64,000 bases of DNA from JAGQOZ01 sp041399205 (GTDB taxonomy: Bacteria > Planctomycetota > Planctomycetia > Pirellulales > Pirellulaceae): the NCBI GenBank assembly GCA_041399205.1, contig JAWKTK010000003.1, positions 558,001 through 622,000 of the forward strand. The letters run 5' to 3'. Positions 1-9,250 of this stretch are shown piece by piece. Position 1 is the first letter of the stretch. The number at the start of each line of letters is the position of its first letter. The position numbers and the translations under genes are program-made. The notes beneath the pieces were generated by a model. It did no database searches. It saw only the letters and a list, made by a program, of their open reading frames with translations, and was not told where the DNA came from.

Positions 1-708
1 CTTTACCAGCATCACTGGTGGTGGCGTACGCGTGAATCCATAATTTGGAACTGCGTTCGTCAGTATGCGGGCAATCGTACCGACCTCCAAATCTTGGACG
101 TCGGCTGCGGAGATGGTTTGTTTTTTGACGCACTTGGTGAATTCGGCCAAGTGCGAGGTGTCGAAATTGACGACCGTATTGTCGATCCACAGGGGCCACA
201 CTACGAACGCATCTTTGTGGGTCCGTTTGATTCGTCTTATCAAGTCGAACAACCACTTTCCGTTGTGTTAATGCTGGATGTCTTGGAACATCTGCCCAAT
301 CCAGAGGAATGCTTATCGCATGCGATTCGCTTGTTGGCGGACGATGGCATCGTGATCATTACAGTACCGGCGTTTCTTTGGCTGTGGACTCGTCACGACG
401 ACATCAACATGCACTGCACTCGGTATCAGAAACGGAGTTTCGCACCGCTGGCCGCGGCAGCCGGCATGCGGATCGATCGATGGGAATACTTTTTCCACTG
501 GCTGGTTGCTGCCAAACTGGCGGTTCGTCTGAAAGAACGTTTGATACCCGGTGATCCCAAGCCGGCAGCACTACCTCCGGCCCCGCTGAACCAACTGCTA
601 AAAACGGCGTGCGATATCGAACACGCGTTGTGCGGCTGGATGAAGCTTCCCTTGGGAACATCTCTTTTGGTAGTTGGCGGTCGAGAGACAAACTCGGCAG
701 TTCGTTGA
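1..708 (+). CDS. class I SAM-dependent methyltransferase, 5' end outside window
   Basis: The reading frame is open from base 1, so the true start lies upstream; about 235 residues are visible. Residues encoded near 97-180 carry the SAM-binding glycine motif LDVGCGDG and an acidic residue after the second strand (GVEIDD). The post-motif LDVLEHLPNPEE around 275-310 is typical of the Methyltransf_11/23 type (UbiG/BioC-like fold). A hydrophobic-aromatic stretch around 370-520 and a basic segment (RLKERL) follow, as in methyltransferases found next to glycosyltransferase genes of surface polysaccharide loci. The substrate cannot be told from sequence. The next gene is on the opposite strand and ends only 22 bases away, so the two are convergent. 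Confidence 0.8.
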   Translation, partial: LYQHHWWWRTRESIIWNCVRQYAGNRTDLQILDVGCGDGLFFDALGEFGQVRGVEIDDRIVDPQGPHYERIFVGPFDSSYQVEQPLSVVLMLDVLEHLPNPEECLSHAIRLLADDGIVIITVPAFLWLWTRHDDINMHCTRYQKRSFAPLAAAAGMRIDRWEYFFHWLVAAKLAVRLKERLIPGDPKPAALPPAPLNQLLKTACDIEHALCGWMKLPLGTSLLVVGGRETNSAVR

Positions 709-729
709 TCTGTTTGGCTTGGCCTCGCT

Positions 730-2436
730 TCACGCATGATCCGATCGCCACAAATGGATGGCTCGCCGAGCCAGCTGTTGTTGTCTTGTGTCGATTGCGT
801 CTAGAGTCCATTGATCGGGGGGTTCTTCTCCCAATGATTTGGTCATTTGATAGCGACTGCGGCAGTAGCTGGCAGTTTTGGATTCAAGCAAACCATTGCC
901 GATATCGGTGTTAAGGCCTCGCTCTAACAACGTCAGATTCCCAAGGCGATAGACCGCGCGTGGAAAGACATCTTCCGATACAAAGTCATCCCATTCTGGC
1001 GTTGGATTCTCCGGCAAGATGTGCTCGATCGTGGCAGGGTCAGTTTCGAAGTCAATATTATTACCAGACAAGTCCATTTCGTGTTTTGCCAAAATGAATC
1101 GAACAAGCCGCTTTCGCTGGCCGGACGTGTCAATTTCGATCTCCGCATAATTGCGTTCGAAGCGATCATCCGGAACATAGATAGGTTTTAATCGTTCAAA
1201 GATTTCGCCAACACTTGTTGCCTGGCCCGACAAGACGGCGTTGGCAGCCTGATGGTACACGGGCTCCAATTCGTTTGTATTGAGATTACTGATGGTCGTA
1301 TAACGAAACGTAATGACATTCACAAGCTTTAACAGACGATCGAATGTCTGCGGTGACAACTTATCCCAAGCTGCCAAAAACAAAGGCGTAGATTGTTGGT
1401 CGCGGTAGAGAAGCCGTTCGCGAATCAGCGGCTTTGCGTTGGGGCGATCAATCCAGTATTCGTGACTTGCGTCTGCCAATGCGGAAAAAAGCTCGGCGTG
1501 CTGTTCCAGGCCGTCCACCAGCGAAATCACATCGTCGGACCTTCGAATTCGATCTCGGACAATCTTGTACAACTGCGTGGATCGAACCTTGGGCAGTTCT
1601 GTCTGCAAATGATAACGCAGGAAACTGGGAAACTTTTCTTGCTTAACCGTTTGAATCAACCGAGTCCAACGCCGCTGCAGGGCTTTCAAATCGGACTGTG
1701 TTTGAACTCGTGAGAACAGAAAATTCTTCAACAAGTCCGTTGTAGAAAGTTCGACTCCGCGGGCGTTAAGCGTTTCGAAGACAGTGTACGCATTTAGCTC
1801 GTCGTCTACTGTAATTGCGATGAACAGCAACTGACGAGCTACCGTCTCGTTCAGTAGTTCGGCCAGCGCCCTACCGTCGTTGGCGATCGTGCTGTTTGCC
1901 AATTGTGACCGAAAGAAACAATAGCAATTCCACATAGCTCGATTCGATTTGGGCAATCGCCTGACATTCGCTGGGGTCCGCAAACGCACCAAATAGTCTT
2001 GATAGAACGGGTCATCCGTTTCGTTGAGCTGTATCTTGCTGGTAATAGTTAGAGACGCGGGGTTTTTTTCGCCAATAAACCGAGATCGCAACGAATCAGC
2101 TCGTTCCTGATTGTCACTCGAATCAACATTGTCTGCCGATAGCTGCCCCAGGCGTTGAATGACGGCCAGGGCCAGTATGCTAAGCGTGGCCAGACGTTGC
2201 TGGCCGTCTATGATTACGAATGAACGATCACTGTCGGCCTCCAAGACCAGCGTTCCCATATAATGCTTGACCTCCGGACGGCCTTGTACCTCAGTGATGT
2301 CCGCCCACAGATCTTCCCATTGCTCTTCTTGCCACGAGTAATCTCGCTGGTAGGGAGGAATGCGATACAAACGCCCGTTTCCCAGAATGTCCAACAGCGA
2401 TGCCGTCTGCGTGTCGAGCAGAATGTTCTTTGGCAT
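730..2436 (-). CDS. GmrSD-like DUF262/DUF1524 protein (candidate type IV restriction enzyme)
   Basis: A 568-residue protein joins an N-terminal DUF262 domain to a C-terminal DUF1524 domain. DUF262 shows the IPPYQRDYSW motif near residue 28 and IDGQQRLATL near residue 77, the ParB/sulfiredoxin-like nucleotide site of GmrS. DUF1524 shows IEHILPEN near residue 470 and RLGNLTLLERGLN about 25 residues later, the His-Me/HNH nuclease core of GmrD. Characterised relatives (GmrSD, BrxU) cut phage DNA carrying modified cytosines in an NTP-dependent way, so an anti-phage role is likely here by family. The start is taken at ATG 2436, with GGAG about ten bases upstream, rather than at the TTG two codons earlier. 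No other restriction or defence gene is adjacent, so it would act alone. Confidence 0.85.
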   Translation of the reverse strand: MPKNILLDTQTASLLDILGNGRLYRIPPYQRDYSWQEEQWEDLWADITEVQGRPEVKHYMGTLVLEADSDRSFVIIDGQQRLATLSILALAVIQRLGQLSADNVDSSDNQERADSLRSRFIGEKNPASLTITSKIQLNETDDPFYQDYLVRLRTPANVRRLPKSNRAMWNCYCFFRSQLANSTIANDGRALAELLNETVARQLLFIAITVDDELNAYTVFETLNARGVELSTTDLLKNFLFSRVQTQSDLKALQRRWTRLIQTVKQEKFPSFLRYHLQTELPKVRSTQLYKIVRDRIRRSDDVISLVDGLEQHAELFSALADASHEYWIDRPNAKPLIRERLLYRDQQSTPLFLAAWDKLSPQTFDRLLKLVNVITFRYTTISNLNTNELEPVYHQAANAVLSGQATSVGEIFERLKPIYVPDDRFERNYAEIEIDTSGQRKRLVRFILAKHEMDLSGNNIDFETDPATIEHILPENPTPEWDDFVSEDVFPRAVYRLGNLTLLERGLNTDIGNGLLESKTASYCRSRYQMTKSLGEEPPDQWTLDAIDTRQQQLARRAIHLWRSDHA

Positions 2437-2705
2437 TGTCAAGTGCTCCAGATCAGCGTTGATAGATGCATTCTTTGCGACGCCAGATCACCGCTCATTA
2501 AGTGTTGCCTCGAAACGACCCAGCACTCCATTATCATCCATAACTTCGGTGGCCAGTGCAAAGGGGTGCGATGGGGCCGCGTGAAACGCGGGATTGCCCA
2601 CAAATTGAACGCATACCAAATTTGGCGGGCGATGTATCACGTTGCCTGGAATCCGCGAAAACACACCTTGGCCAAGACTGGGCATCCCAGTTAAAGCCGT
2701 CAATA
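2437..2705. other. intergenic region upstream of the DUF262 gene
   Basis: About 270 bases lie between the start of the DUF262 gene and the end of the next minus-strand gene. Open frames here overlap the neighbour and show no recognisable domain or good ribosome-binding site. It presumably holds the promoter of the DUF262 gene, but no clear -35/-10 or -24/-12 pair stands out. Confidence 0.4.
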
Positions 2706-4031
2706 TCACCGTCGACAAAGCGTTCGCCGGGAGCAGAGTATTGCCAGGCAAAGAAAAAGTGGTAGGGGCAAGTTGGGTTCGGGAACTGCGTGCGAAGCGG
2801 TGGCGGTGTTGATGTAGCCGCCATCGGTCATGGCCACAACCAAGTCAGACGAATTGAATTCGCCATCGCCGTTCCAATCGCCGGTTTGCCAAGTCGAATT
2901 CAATTCGAACGCGTCTTCATATTCGCCGGCGGTAAAAATGGCGACCAAGTCTTGCGAATCGAACGAACCGTCTAAATTCGCATCGCCAAAACGAGTCTCC
3001 ACCACTCGATGAATCAACAATTCGATATCTCGCGAATCCAGCGTGCCGTTGACGTCATAATCCCATTGCGGATCAAACTGTTCGCTTCGCACGGCTGATT
3101 GCAGACTGGATACGTTGTCCACTGTGATGCCGTCGCATGTTCGCGGCTGAACGCAGACAAACTTGTAGTCTAGATCCAATTGGATGTCCCAAGGTTTGGA
3201 AAGGATGCCATCATCACGAGTGATCAAGTCGGTGACGTTAGTGCCATCTAAACCAGAACGTTGAATCTTGACCGTGCCGTTGTCCAGCCAATACAGATGA
3301 TTGTTTCGCACATCCAACGCCACTCCATGCGGCGCGGCATCCACGCCGGACGGCGGAATCGTGTACAGCGTCTCGATCATCGAACCATCTAATTGGGACC
3401 GCTGAATCTGATCGGTTCCTCGATCGGCCCAGTACATCTGATTTCCGGGAATATCCAACGCGATGCCTCGGCTCAGCGAAAGCCCGGTGGTCACCAAGTC
3501 CACTACGTTGGAACCATCCAGATTGGATCGCTGAATTTTGTCTGTGCCATAATCCGTCCAATAGATGTGGCCGCCATCCAAATCCAGCGCCAGATAGTAC
3601 GGAGAACCAAGGCCGGTGACCAGGTCTTCCACTTGCGAACCGTCCAAGTTCGCGCGTTGGATTTTCTTTGTTTGTGCGTCGGCCCAATAGATTTTTTGGC
3701 CTTGTGGATCGACTTCAATGTCGGCAGGAAATCCTAACCCCGTGTCAATCAACGTGACAATGTTCGAACCATCCAAGTCGGCCGCTTGGATCAGATTGCG
3801 TCCATTGTCGGCGAAGTACATGCGTTGGCTCTGAAAATCAATCGCCACGCCTCGAGCTTCGCCCAAGCCGCTAACCAGCACTTGGTGATTCGTCAAATCT
3901 CCATCAATGCGGTTGATCGTATTGGAAAATCGATCTGTCCAATAGATGGTCGGATAAAGTTGTGCCACACCACCGTTCGCGAACCCAAGAATACTCAACA
4001 GAATGCCAAGAACCGTTTTGCTGCCGTTCAT
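2706..4031 (-). CDS. secreted YWTD beta-propeller protein with dockerin-like module and PEP-CTERM signal
   Basis: A 441-residue exported protein. A signal peptide (residues 1-23, ending GGVAQ) is followed by six LDL-receptor class B repeats, each with YWTD or a variant (YWTD, YFAD, YWAD, YWTD, YWAD, YWLD) and a following LDG. Six is the number needed for one closed propeller, as in LRP5/6. Residues about 322-405 form the double dockerin-like Ca-loop module shared with five other proteins in the window. The C-terminus has VPEP, a hydrophobic stretch and an Arg-rich tail, the PEP-CTERM signal cut by exosortase. A GGCGGAAAA ribosome-binding site precedes ATG 4031. The ligand of the propeller is unknown; extracellular binding or adhesion is inferred. 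Confidence 0.88.
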   Translation of the reverse strand: MNGSKTVLGILLSILGFANGGVAQLYPTIYWTDRFSNTINRIDGDLTNHQVLVSGLGEARGVAIDFQSQRMYFADNGRNLIQAADLDGSNIVTLIDTGLGFPADIEVDPQGQKIYWADAQTKKIQRANLDGSQVEDLVTGLGSPYYLALDLDGGHIYWTDYGTDKIQRSNLDGSNVVDLVTTGLSLSRGIALDIPGNQMYWADRGTDQIQRSQLDGSMIETLYTIPPSGVDAAPHGVALDVRNNHLYWLDNGTVKIQRSGLDGTNVTDLITRDDGILSKPWDIQLDLDYKFVCVQPRTCDGITVDNVSSLQSAVRSEQFDPQWDYDVNGTLDSRDIELLIHRVVETRFGDANLDGSFDSQDLVAIFTAGEYEDAFELNSTWQTGDWNGDGEFNSSDLVVAMTDGGYINTATASHAVPEPNLPLPLFLCLAILCSRRTLCRR

Positions 4032-4169
4032 TTTTCCGCCATCTTGTCTTTGGATTCAGATTTTTGTCGCAACCAAATGGCCCCGTTGTAAGGGTACCCA
4101 CCGCGCATTGGCAGACCGTGACTCATATTTTGAAGCGAACAAGAATGACTGTCAAACACAACGGGAATG

Positions 4170-5048
4170 CTAACCACGCTTGGCAACCACGGTTCTGGCG
4201 TGACCCGCCAAGTCCTTGATGGTCTTTTGATATTTCAAATTGGGCGCCGCGTCTATGAGTTTTTGAACAGGATGATTCAGTTCATCGGAGATTTCGAACA
4301 ACAGGAATCCGTTTGGTTCGAGTCGCTCGGTGGATTCGGAAATCAAACGACGAATTACATCGCAGCCGTCGTCGCCGCTGAAGAGTGCTACGTGTGGTTC
4401 GAATTCTCGTACGTCTTTCTGGATGTCCGGCAATTCGCCAATTGGAATGTATGGCGGGTTGCTGACCACATAGTCGAACATGCCGGACGGAACGTTCGCA
4501 AAAACGTCGCTTTCCAAGAATGTAATGCGATCTGCCACGTCATGCTTCCGTGCGTTCTGTTGGGCAATGGCCAAGGCGTCGGGGCTGACGTCCACGGCGG
4601 TGATTTCTGCGTGCGGCAAATTCTTGGCCAAACAAATCGCCACAATTCCACTGCCCGTACCCACATCAATGATGCGCAACGGCTTGTCTTTTTGGCCCTG
4701 CTCTTGGATCAAGTCCAAGGTGCCAATCACCAGGAATTCGGTTTCTGGTCGAGGAATCAATACGGCAGGCGAAACATCAAAGTCCAGCGAATAAAATTCG
4801 CGATAGCCAACCAAGTAGGCAACGGGAGCTCCTTCCGCTCGGCGCTTGACCAGCGAACGGTATTCGGTGCGAACTTCTTCACTGGCCGGTTCGGCAAACG
4901 CCGTGTACAGCATGATTCGTTCGCATTGGCGAACACGAGCCAACAGAACTTCGGCATCCAGCCGAGGCGTTTCGGAACCATGCTGCTTCAGATAGTCCGC
5001 CGTCCATTCCAGCAGCCGACCAATCGTCCATTCCGTTGTTTCCGACAT
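4170..5048 (-). CDS. prmC: peptide chain release factor N5-glutamine methyltransferase
   Basis: A 292-residue PrmC/HemK protein, the normal family length. It methylates the glutamine of the GGQ motif in RF1/RF2 in the cytoplasm, using SAM. An N-terminal helical domain (residues about 5-85) precedes a Rossmann methyltransferase domain with DVGTGSGIVAICLA and the diagnostic substrate-binding NPPY at residues 197-200. The frame is open for 68 more codons upstream, but start ATG 5048 has AGGAAG about seven bases before it and matches the family N-terminus, so the longer form is rejected. prfA is not next to it here, unlike in many bacteria. Confidence 0.93.
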   Translation of the reverse strand: MSETTEWTIGRLLEWTADYLKQHGSETPRLDAEVLLARVRQCERIMLYTAFAEPASEEVRTEYRSLVKRRAEGAPVAYLVGYREFYSLDFDVSPAVLIPRPETEFLVIGTLDLIQEQGQKDKPLRIIDVGTGSGIVAICLAKNLPHAEITAVDVSPDALAIAQQNARKHDVADRITFLESDVFANVPSGMFDYVVSNPPYIPIGELPDIQKDVREFEPHVALFSGDDGCDVIRRLISESTERLEPNGFLLFEISDELNHPVQKLIDAAPNLKYQKTIKDLAGHARTVVAKRG

Positions 5049-5398
5049 GTCACTTCCTACAGCAAGATTCGCTCGAAATTTCTCGACACCCGCCCTACCT
5101 TCTTCGCACTTACGACAGGCTCTCATTCTTATTGAATTCCGCCGCAGCGAATACGGGGCGAACCAATGCCAACTCGCTCCAGAACTTCCTTCGAACCAAT
5201 CGCTCGCCATTCGAAGGGAATTGGTCATTGACGAGTCAAAGAATGTAAACATTCGCCGTTAGCGAGTCTGCGAAATCTGGAAAATATCGAGAAGATGCTT
5301 TGAATTGGCGGCCAAATCGGTAATACTCGAAAGGCGTGATTTTTTCTTTTTGAACCCTCAGAGGTAAAGCTAGTGACCCTAAACGGAAGCTCGTTCTA

Positions 5399-6226
5399 AT
5401 GCATAGCATCTTTGATATTGAATATTTTATTGGGGAATCGGTGTGGACTCGGCGCGTGCGCCAGCGAATTACGTCCATTGCCAAGTATTCCGTTTCGACG
5501 CTGATTATTGGCCAATCTGGCACCGGCAAGCAATTTCTTGCTCGTTCTATCCATCAGCACAGCGATCGTCGCCATCAACCGTTTATTCCGTTGCGCTGCG
5601 CAGCGATTCCAGAATCTTTCTTTGCGGCTCAATTGTTGGGTCATGAAAAAGGCGCTTTTCCTGGCGCGATGGGATCGTCTTTGGGTTGTTTGCACGCGGC
5701 CGGTAACGGCACGGTTCTGTTGGAGGACGTGGACCAACTGAGCTGGGAAAGTCAGGCCCATTTGGTCGAAGTATTGCGGTCTCGGCGAATCCAGCCTATC
5801 GGAAGTTCCACCACGGTTCCATTGAACGCTCGAATCATCGCCACCGCCAGCAGCGACCTGGAAGACGCAGTACAAGGCGGACGTTTTCGCCAAGATCTGT
5901 ATGACTTGTTGGCGGCCGTCACCGTGGAAACGGCAGCATTGGTGGATCGGTTAGAAGATGTCGAACCATTGGTTCAGCATTTCGTGGCCAAGATCTGTTT
6001 GGAAGCCGGCCTACCCTGGAAAACGCTCAGCCCTTCTGCTTTGGCCATGATCCAAGCCTACGAATGGCCGGAAAATCTTGACGGCCTGCAAGCGGCGTTG
6101 GAACGCGCAGTATGTGCGTGCGAAGACGAAGTGATTGGCCCCGAGCATTTCGCCGAATTCGTTCTACCCGAATGGGACGATACGGCCGCGCCGTGGCAGT
6201 CGAGTCTCGATGCGTTTGAAGGGTAA
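5399..6226 (+). CDS. degenerate sigma-54-interaction-type AAA+ protein
   Basis: A 275-residue protein consisting of an NtrC-class AAA+ domain only; there is no receiver domain and no C-terminal Fis-type HTH. The Walker A motif GQSGTGK is at residues 38-44. The GAFTGA loop that contacts sigma-54 reads GAFPGA (85-90). The Walker B region reads GTVLLEDV (104-111), so the usual Asp-Glu pair is swapped. The segment normally FREDLYYRL reads FRQDLYDLL, losing one arginine, and the sensor II region WPGNVREL reads WPENLDGL, replacing arginine with Asp at about 228. Nucleotide binding may persist, but normal ATPase-driven sigma-54 activation looks unlikely. The family is clear; the function is not. A regulatory or scaffold role is inference. 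Confidence 0.8.
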   Translation: MHSIFDIEYFIGESVWTRRVRQRITSIAKYSVSTLIIGQSGTGKQFLARSIHQHSDRRHQPFIPLRCAAIPESFFAAQLLGHEKGAFPGAMGSSLGCLHAAGNGTVLLEDVDQLSWESQAHLVEVLRSRRIQPIGSSTTVPLNARIIATASSDLEDAVQGGRFRQDLYDLLAAVTVETAALVDRLEDVEPLVQHFVAKICLEAGLPWKTLSPSALAMIQAYEWPENLDGLQAALERAVCACEDEVIGPEHFAEFVLPEWDDTAAPWQSSLDAFEG

Positions 6227-6326
6227 GAAGGGTTTCGCAGCTGCGCTTCGCTTCTTTTCGACCAGTGGCGAAGCTGTGGCAGTGCGGTCAAATGGGCGCC
6301 GCCTGCCTGATTGCCGTTGGTAACGC

Positions 6327-7604
6327 TTATCCGATTTTGGTTCGGCCCATGTAGGGCTGAAGTGCTTCCGGTATTAAGACGGAACCGTCCGCTTGCTGGT
6401 AGTTTTCGATCACCGCAATGATCGCTCGGCTTAGAGCCACCGCCGTTCCGTTCAGCGTGTGGACAAAGGTGGTCCCTTTTTCGCCTTTCTTTTTGTAGCG
6501 AATGTTCAACCGTCTGGCTTGGTAGTCGGTGCAATTCGAAGTGCTGGTGACTTCGCCATATTCACCCGCGTCACCTCGACCAGGCATCCACGCTTCCAGA
6601 TCGAATTTTCGATACGCCGGTGCTCCCAAATCGCCGGTCGACGTATCGACAATGCGAAACGGAATTCCCAACCCGTCAAAAATTCGACATTCCAAATCGC
6701 GAATATGCATCAACATGGCGTCGCTTTGTTCAGGCAAGGTAAACGCGAACATTTCCACTTTGGTAAACTGATGCACTCGGTAAAGTCCTCGAGTGGCTCG
6801 GCCGGCGGCGCCGGCTTCTGTGCGAAAGCAATGACTGATACCGCATAGCTTCATGGGCAATTGTTCGTCAGAAAGAGTTTCGCCGGCCAACGAACCACCC
6901 AGCGTGATTTCGGCCGTAGCCACTAGACTGAGGTCGGTGTTGTTGATGCTATAGATTTGTGTTTCGTTCCCTCGCGGATTAAAGCCAATGCCTTCCAGGA
7001 CGTCGTTTCGAGCTAAATCGGGCGTGGTGGTGGGCGTGAAGCCTTCGGCCATTAAGATGTCCAAGGCGTAACGTTGCAGCGCCAATTCCAGTAGCACCGC
7101 TTCATTTCGCAAGAAATAAAAACCTTGGCCCGTGGTCTTGGCACCGGCAGGAAAATCAAACAGGTCCAGCTTTTCGCCCAGTTCCACATGATCCAGCGGT
7201 TTGAAATCAAACTTGGGCACTTCCGTCTTGCCGTACGCGACCACTAAATTGGCTTTGTCGTCCTTGCCAATCGGCGCGTCCGGATGCGCCATATTGGGAA
7301 TTTGTCGCTGAATTTGCAGTAGCTCGGCGGCCATTTGATCGTGTTCGTTTTGCGCCGCATCCTTGGCTTCTCGTAGTTGGCGACCTTCTTCTTTACGAGC
7401 TTCCCGTTCGGCGTCGTCTTTGGCCTTCCCGATGCTTTTGGAAACTTCGTTGGCCTGTCGATTCAGTTCTTGAACTTCGTTTAACTTGTCACGACACAAT
7501 CCATCCAATTCGACAAACCGATCGACGTCGGCCGACATGCCTCGATCTACACAATTTTTCTTAACGGCAGCAACTTGATCGACAATGAATTTGCGGTCTA
7601 ACAT
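6327..7604 (-). CDS. serS: seryl-tRNA synthetase
   Basis: A 425-residue class II aminoacyl-tRNA synthetase, normal length for SerRS; it charges tRNA-Ser with serine in the cytoplasm. The N-terminal about 110 residues are rich in Lys/Glu/Gln and form the antiparallel coiled-coil arm that holds the tRNA long variable arm. The catalytic core follows: TATAEI-like segment (VATAEITLGG), motif 2 CFRTEAGAAGRATRGLYRVHQF split around residue 265, and motif 3 near the end (NGTAVALSRAIIAVIENYQ). The C-terminus LIPEALQPYMG is typical. The start is ATG 7604. The gene lies 80 bases downstream of the M20 dipeptidase gene and may be co-transcribed with it. Confidence 0.96.
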   Translation of the reverse strand: MLDRKFIVDQVAAVKKNCVDRGMSADVDRFVELDGLCRDKLNEVQELNRQANEVSKSIGKAKDDAEREARKEEGRQLREAKDAAQNEHDQMAAELLQIQRQIPNMAHPDAPIGKDDKANLVVAYGKTEVPKFDFKPLDHVELGEKLDLFDFPAGAKTTGQGFYFLRNEAVLLELALQRYALDILMAEGFTPTTTPDLARNDVLEGIGFNPRGNETQIYSINNTDLSLVATAEITLGGSLAGETLSDEQLPMKLCGISHCFRTEAGAAGRATRGLYRVHQFTKVEMFAFTLPEQSDAMLMHIRDLECRIFDGLGIPFRIVDTSTGDLGAPAYRKFDLEAWMPGRGDAGEYGEVTSTSNCTDYQARRLNIRYKKKGEKGTTFVHTLNGTAVALSRAIIAVIENYQQADGSVLIPEALQPYMGRTKIG

Positions 7605-7684
7605 GGCAATTGATTTCTATCTTGGCGAACCGAATTTCGGTTCGAAATAACATCTTCAGCCGAAGGATGACAATCTGAATCTCG

Positions 7685-9061
7685 CTAAACGGCGACGCGG
7701 CTTAATTCGTACCATAAATGCGCGCTGGATTTGATCCCCCGATGATAGTCGGCCAGCGAAAACTTTTCATTGGGGCTGTGCGTGTTGTCGTCATTCAATC
7801 CCCAACCCAACAACAATGTCGGCGCGTCCAGCGTGTCGGTAAACCGGCTGACAATCGGAATGGAGCCGCCTTCGCGGATGAATACGGGCGAATGCCCAAA
7901 TCCTTGTTCAATGGCTTTGGCCGCCGCATCAATGTACGGCGAATCCAGCGGAACCGTAAATCCCGGCGCGTGATGCATCTCTTTTAGTTCCAAGGTAATG
8001 CCAGCAGGACAGAGTTCTTCCAGCATGGTGCGCAGACTAGCGGCAATGGCGTCCGGATTTTGTTGAGGCACCAGCCGAAAGCTGAATTTGGCAGACGCTT
8101 GATTGGGCAAAACCGTTTTGGCTCCTTCACCTTGATATCCGGTGCGAATGCCGTTGATGTCAAACGAAGGCCGAGCCCAGCGGCGTTCCAGCGTCGAATA
8201 ACCTCGTTCGCCTGCCAACGCCGCGACGCCCAATTGCTCCATGAACGAACGTTCGTTAAATGGCAACGCGGAAAACTGCGAACGTTCGCGATCCGACAAA
8301 GCTTCCACGTCATCATAGAAACCAGGAACCTGAATCTTGCCTTCATCGTTCACCAGCGCCGACAACATCTTGGTCAACGCGTTGGCCGGATTGGCTACGG
8401 CACCGCCAAACGTGCCTGAATGCAGGTCTTGCTTGGGGCCGGTCAGAATCAATTCAAAATACGCGATCCCTCGCAGACCATACGTAATCGCCGGATGGCC
8501 TTTGCTGAACTGGCTGGTATCGCTGATGACAATGACGTCACAGGCGAGTCGTTTCGCGGCTTCTGGACTCTGCAAAAACTCGGACAGATTTGGGCTGCCA
8601 ATTTCCTCTTCGCCTTCAATCAAGAATTTGACCTGCATGGGCAACGTGCCTTCGGTCTCGATCCAAGATTGAACGGCTTTGACATGCGTTAGCATCTGGC
8701 CTTTGTCGTCCGTGGCGCCGCGAGCATAAATGTTGCCGTCTCGTACGGTTGGTTCAAACGGTGGAGAGATCCATTCGTCCAATGGGTCGGGCGGTTGAAC
8801 ATCGTAATGACCATAGACTAACGCCACCGGCCGATTCGGCACGGGCGCTGATTCGGCATAGACCAACGGATGACCGTCCGTGGGAATCAATTCACTGCGA
8901 AAGCCCAGTTCGACAAATTGAGCCAGCACCCAATCTGCAGCTTCGGCCACCTGAGCTCGATACGAACCATCCGTACTGATACTGGGAATCTTCAACAGCT
9001 GGCGCAAGTCTTGTTCAAACCGTTCGCGATTGCTGCTGATGAATTCGTCAAGCTTTGTCAT
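7685..9061 (-). CDS. M20 family metallopeptidase (dipeptidase)
   Basis: A 458-residue cytoplasmic M20 peptidase (ArgE/DapE/CNDP-like), with a di-zinc active site. Visible metal-site segments are GHYDVQPP near residue 87, ARGATDDKGQ near 117 and the catalytic EGEEEIGS near 150; a later ligand lies in IREGGSIPIV near 395. The lid/dimerisation domain occupies roughly 195-350. Members usually hydrolyse dipeptides or deacylate N-acyl amino acids; substrate cannot be assigned here. No signal peptide is seen. The gene ends 80 bases before serS on the same strand and is divergent from clpS, leaving about 190 bases for promoters. Confidence 0.9.
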   Translation of the reverse strand: MTKLDEFISSNRERFEQDLRQLLKIPSISTDGSYRAQVAEAADWVLAQFVELGFRSELIPTDGHPLVYAESAPVPNRPVALVYGHYDVQPPDPLDEWISPPFEPTVRDGNIYARGATDDKGQMLTHVKAVQSWIETEGTLPMQVKFLIEGEEEIGSPNLSEFLQSPEAAKRLACDVIVISDTSQFSKGHPAITYGLRGIAYFELILTGPKQDLHSGTFGGAVANPANALTKMLSALVNDEGKIQVPGFYDDVEALSDRERSQFSALPFNERSFMEQLGVAALAGERGYSTLERRWARPSFDINGIRTGYQGEGAKTVLPNQASAKFSFRLVPQQNPDAIAASLRTMLEELCPAGITLELKEMHHAPGFTVPLDSPYIDAAAKAIEQGFGHSPVFIREGGSIPIVSRFTDTLDAPTLLLGWGLNDDNTHSPNEKFSLADYHRGIKSSAHLWYELSRVAV

Positions 9062-9250
9062 TGTTCGTTAACCATTTCGGCTCAAGTAAACTGCGTAAAG
9101 TTGAATTAGGATACGAGTCGGCGAGGTTATGTAAAATGGTGCTTTCCTCGGCGATTGCAGGGAAATATAATGCGTGTTCTGGTGGTAAGGCGGAATCAGG
9201 TAGTCCGGTTTAGTCGCTTTGCGAAAAGTACAAAACACAGGAGTATTGAA

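Noticed and set aside
4167..5135. 322-codon plus-strand open frame opposite prmC
   Set aside because: It lies entirely antisense to a clearly conserved gene and has no recognisable domain; codon structure of prmC explains the lack of stops.
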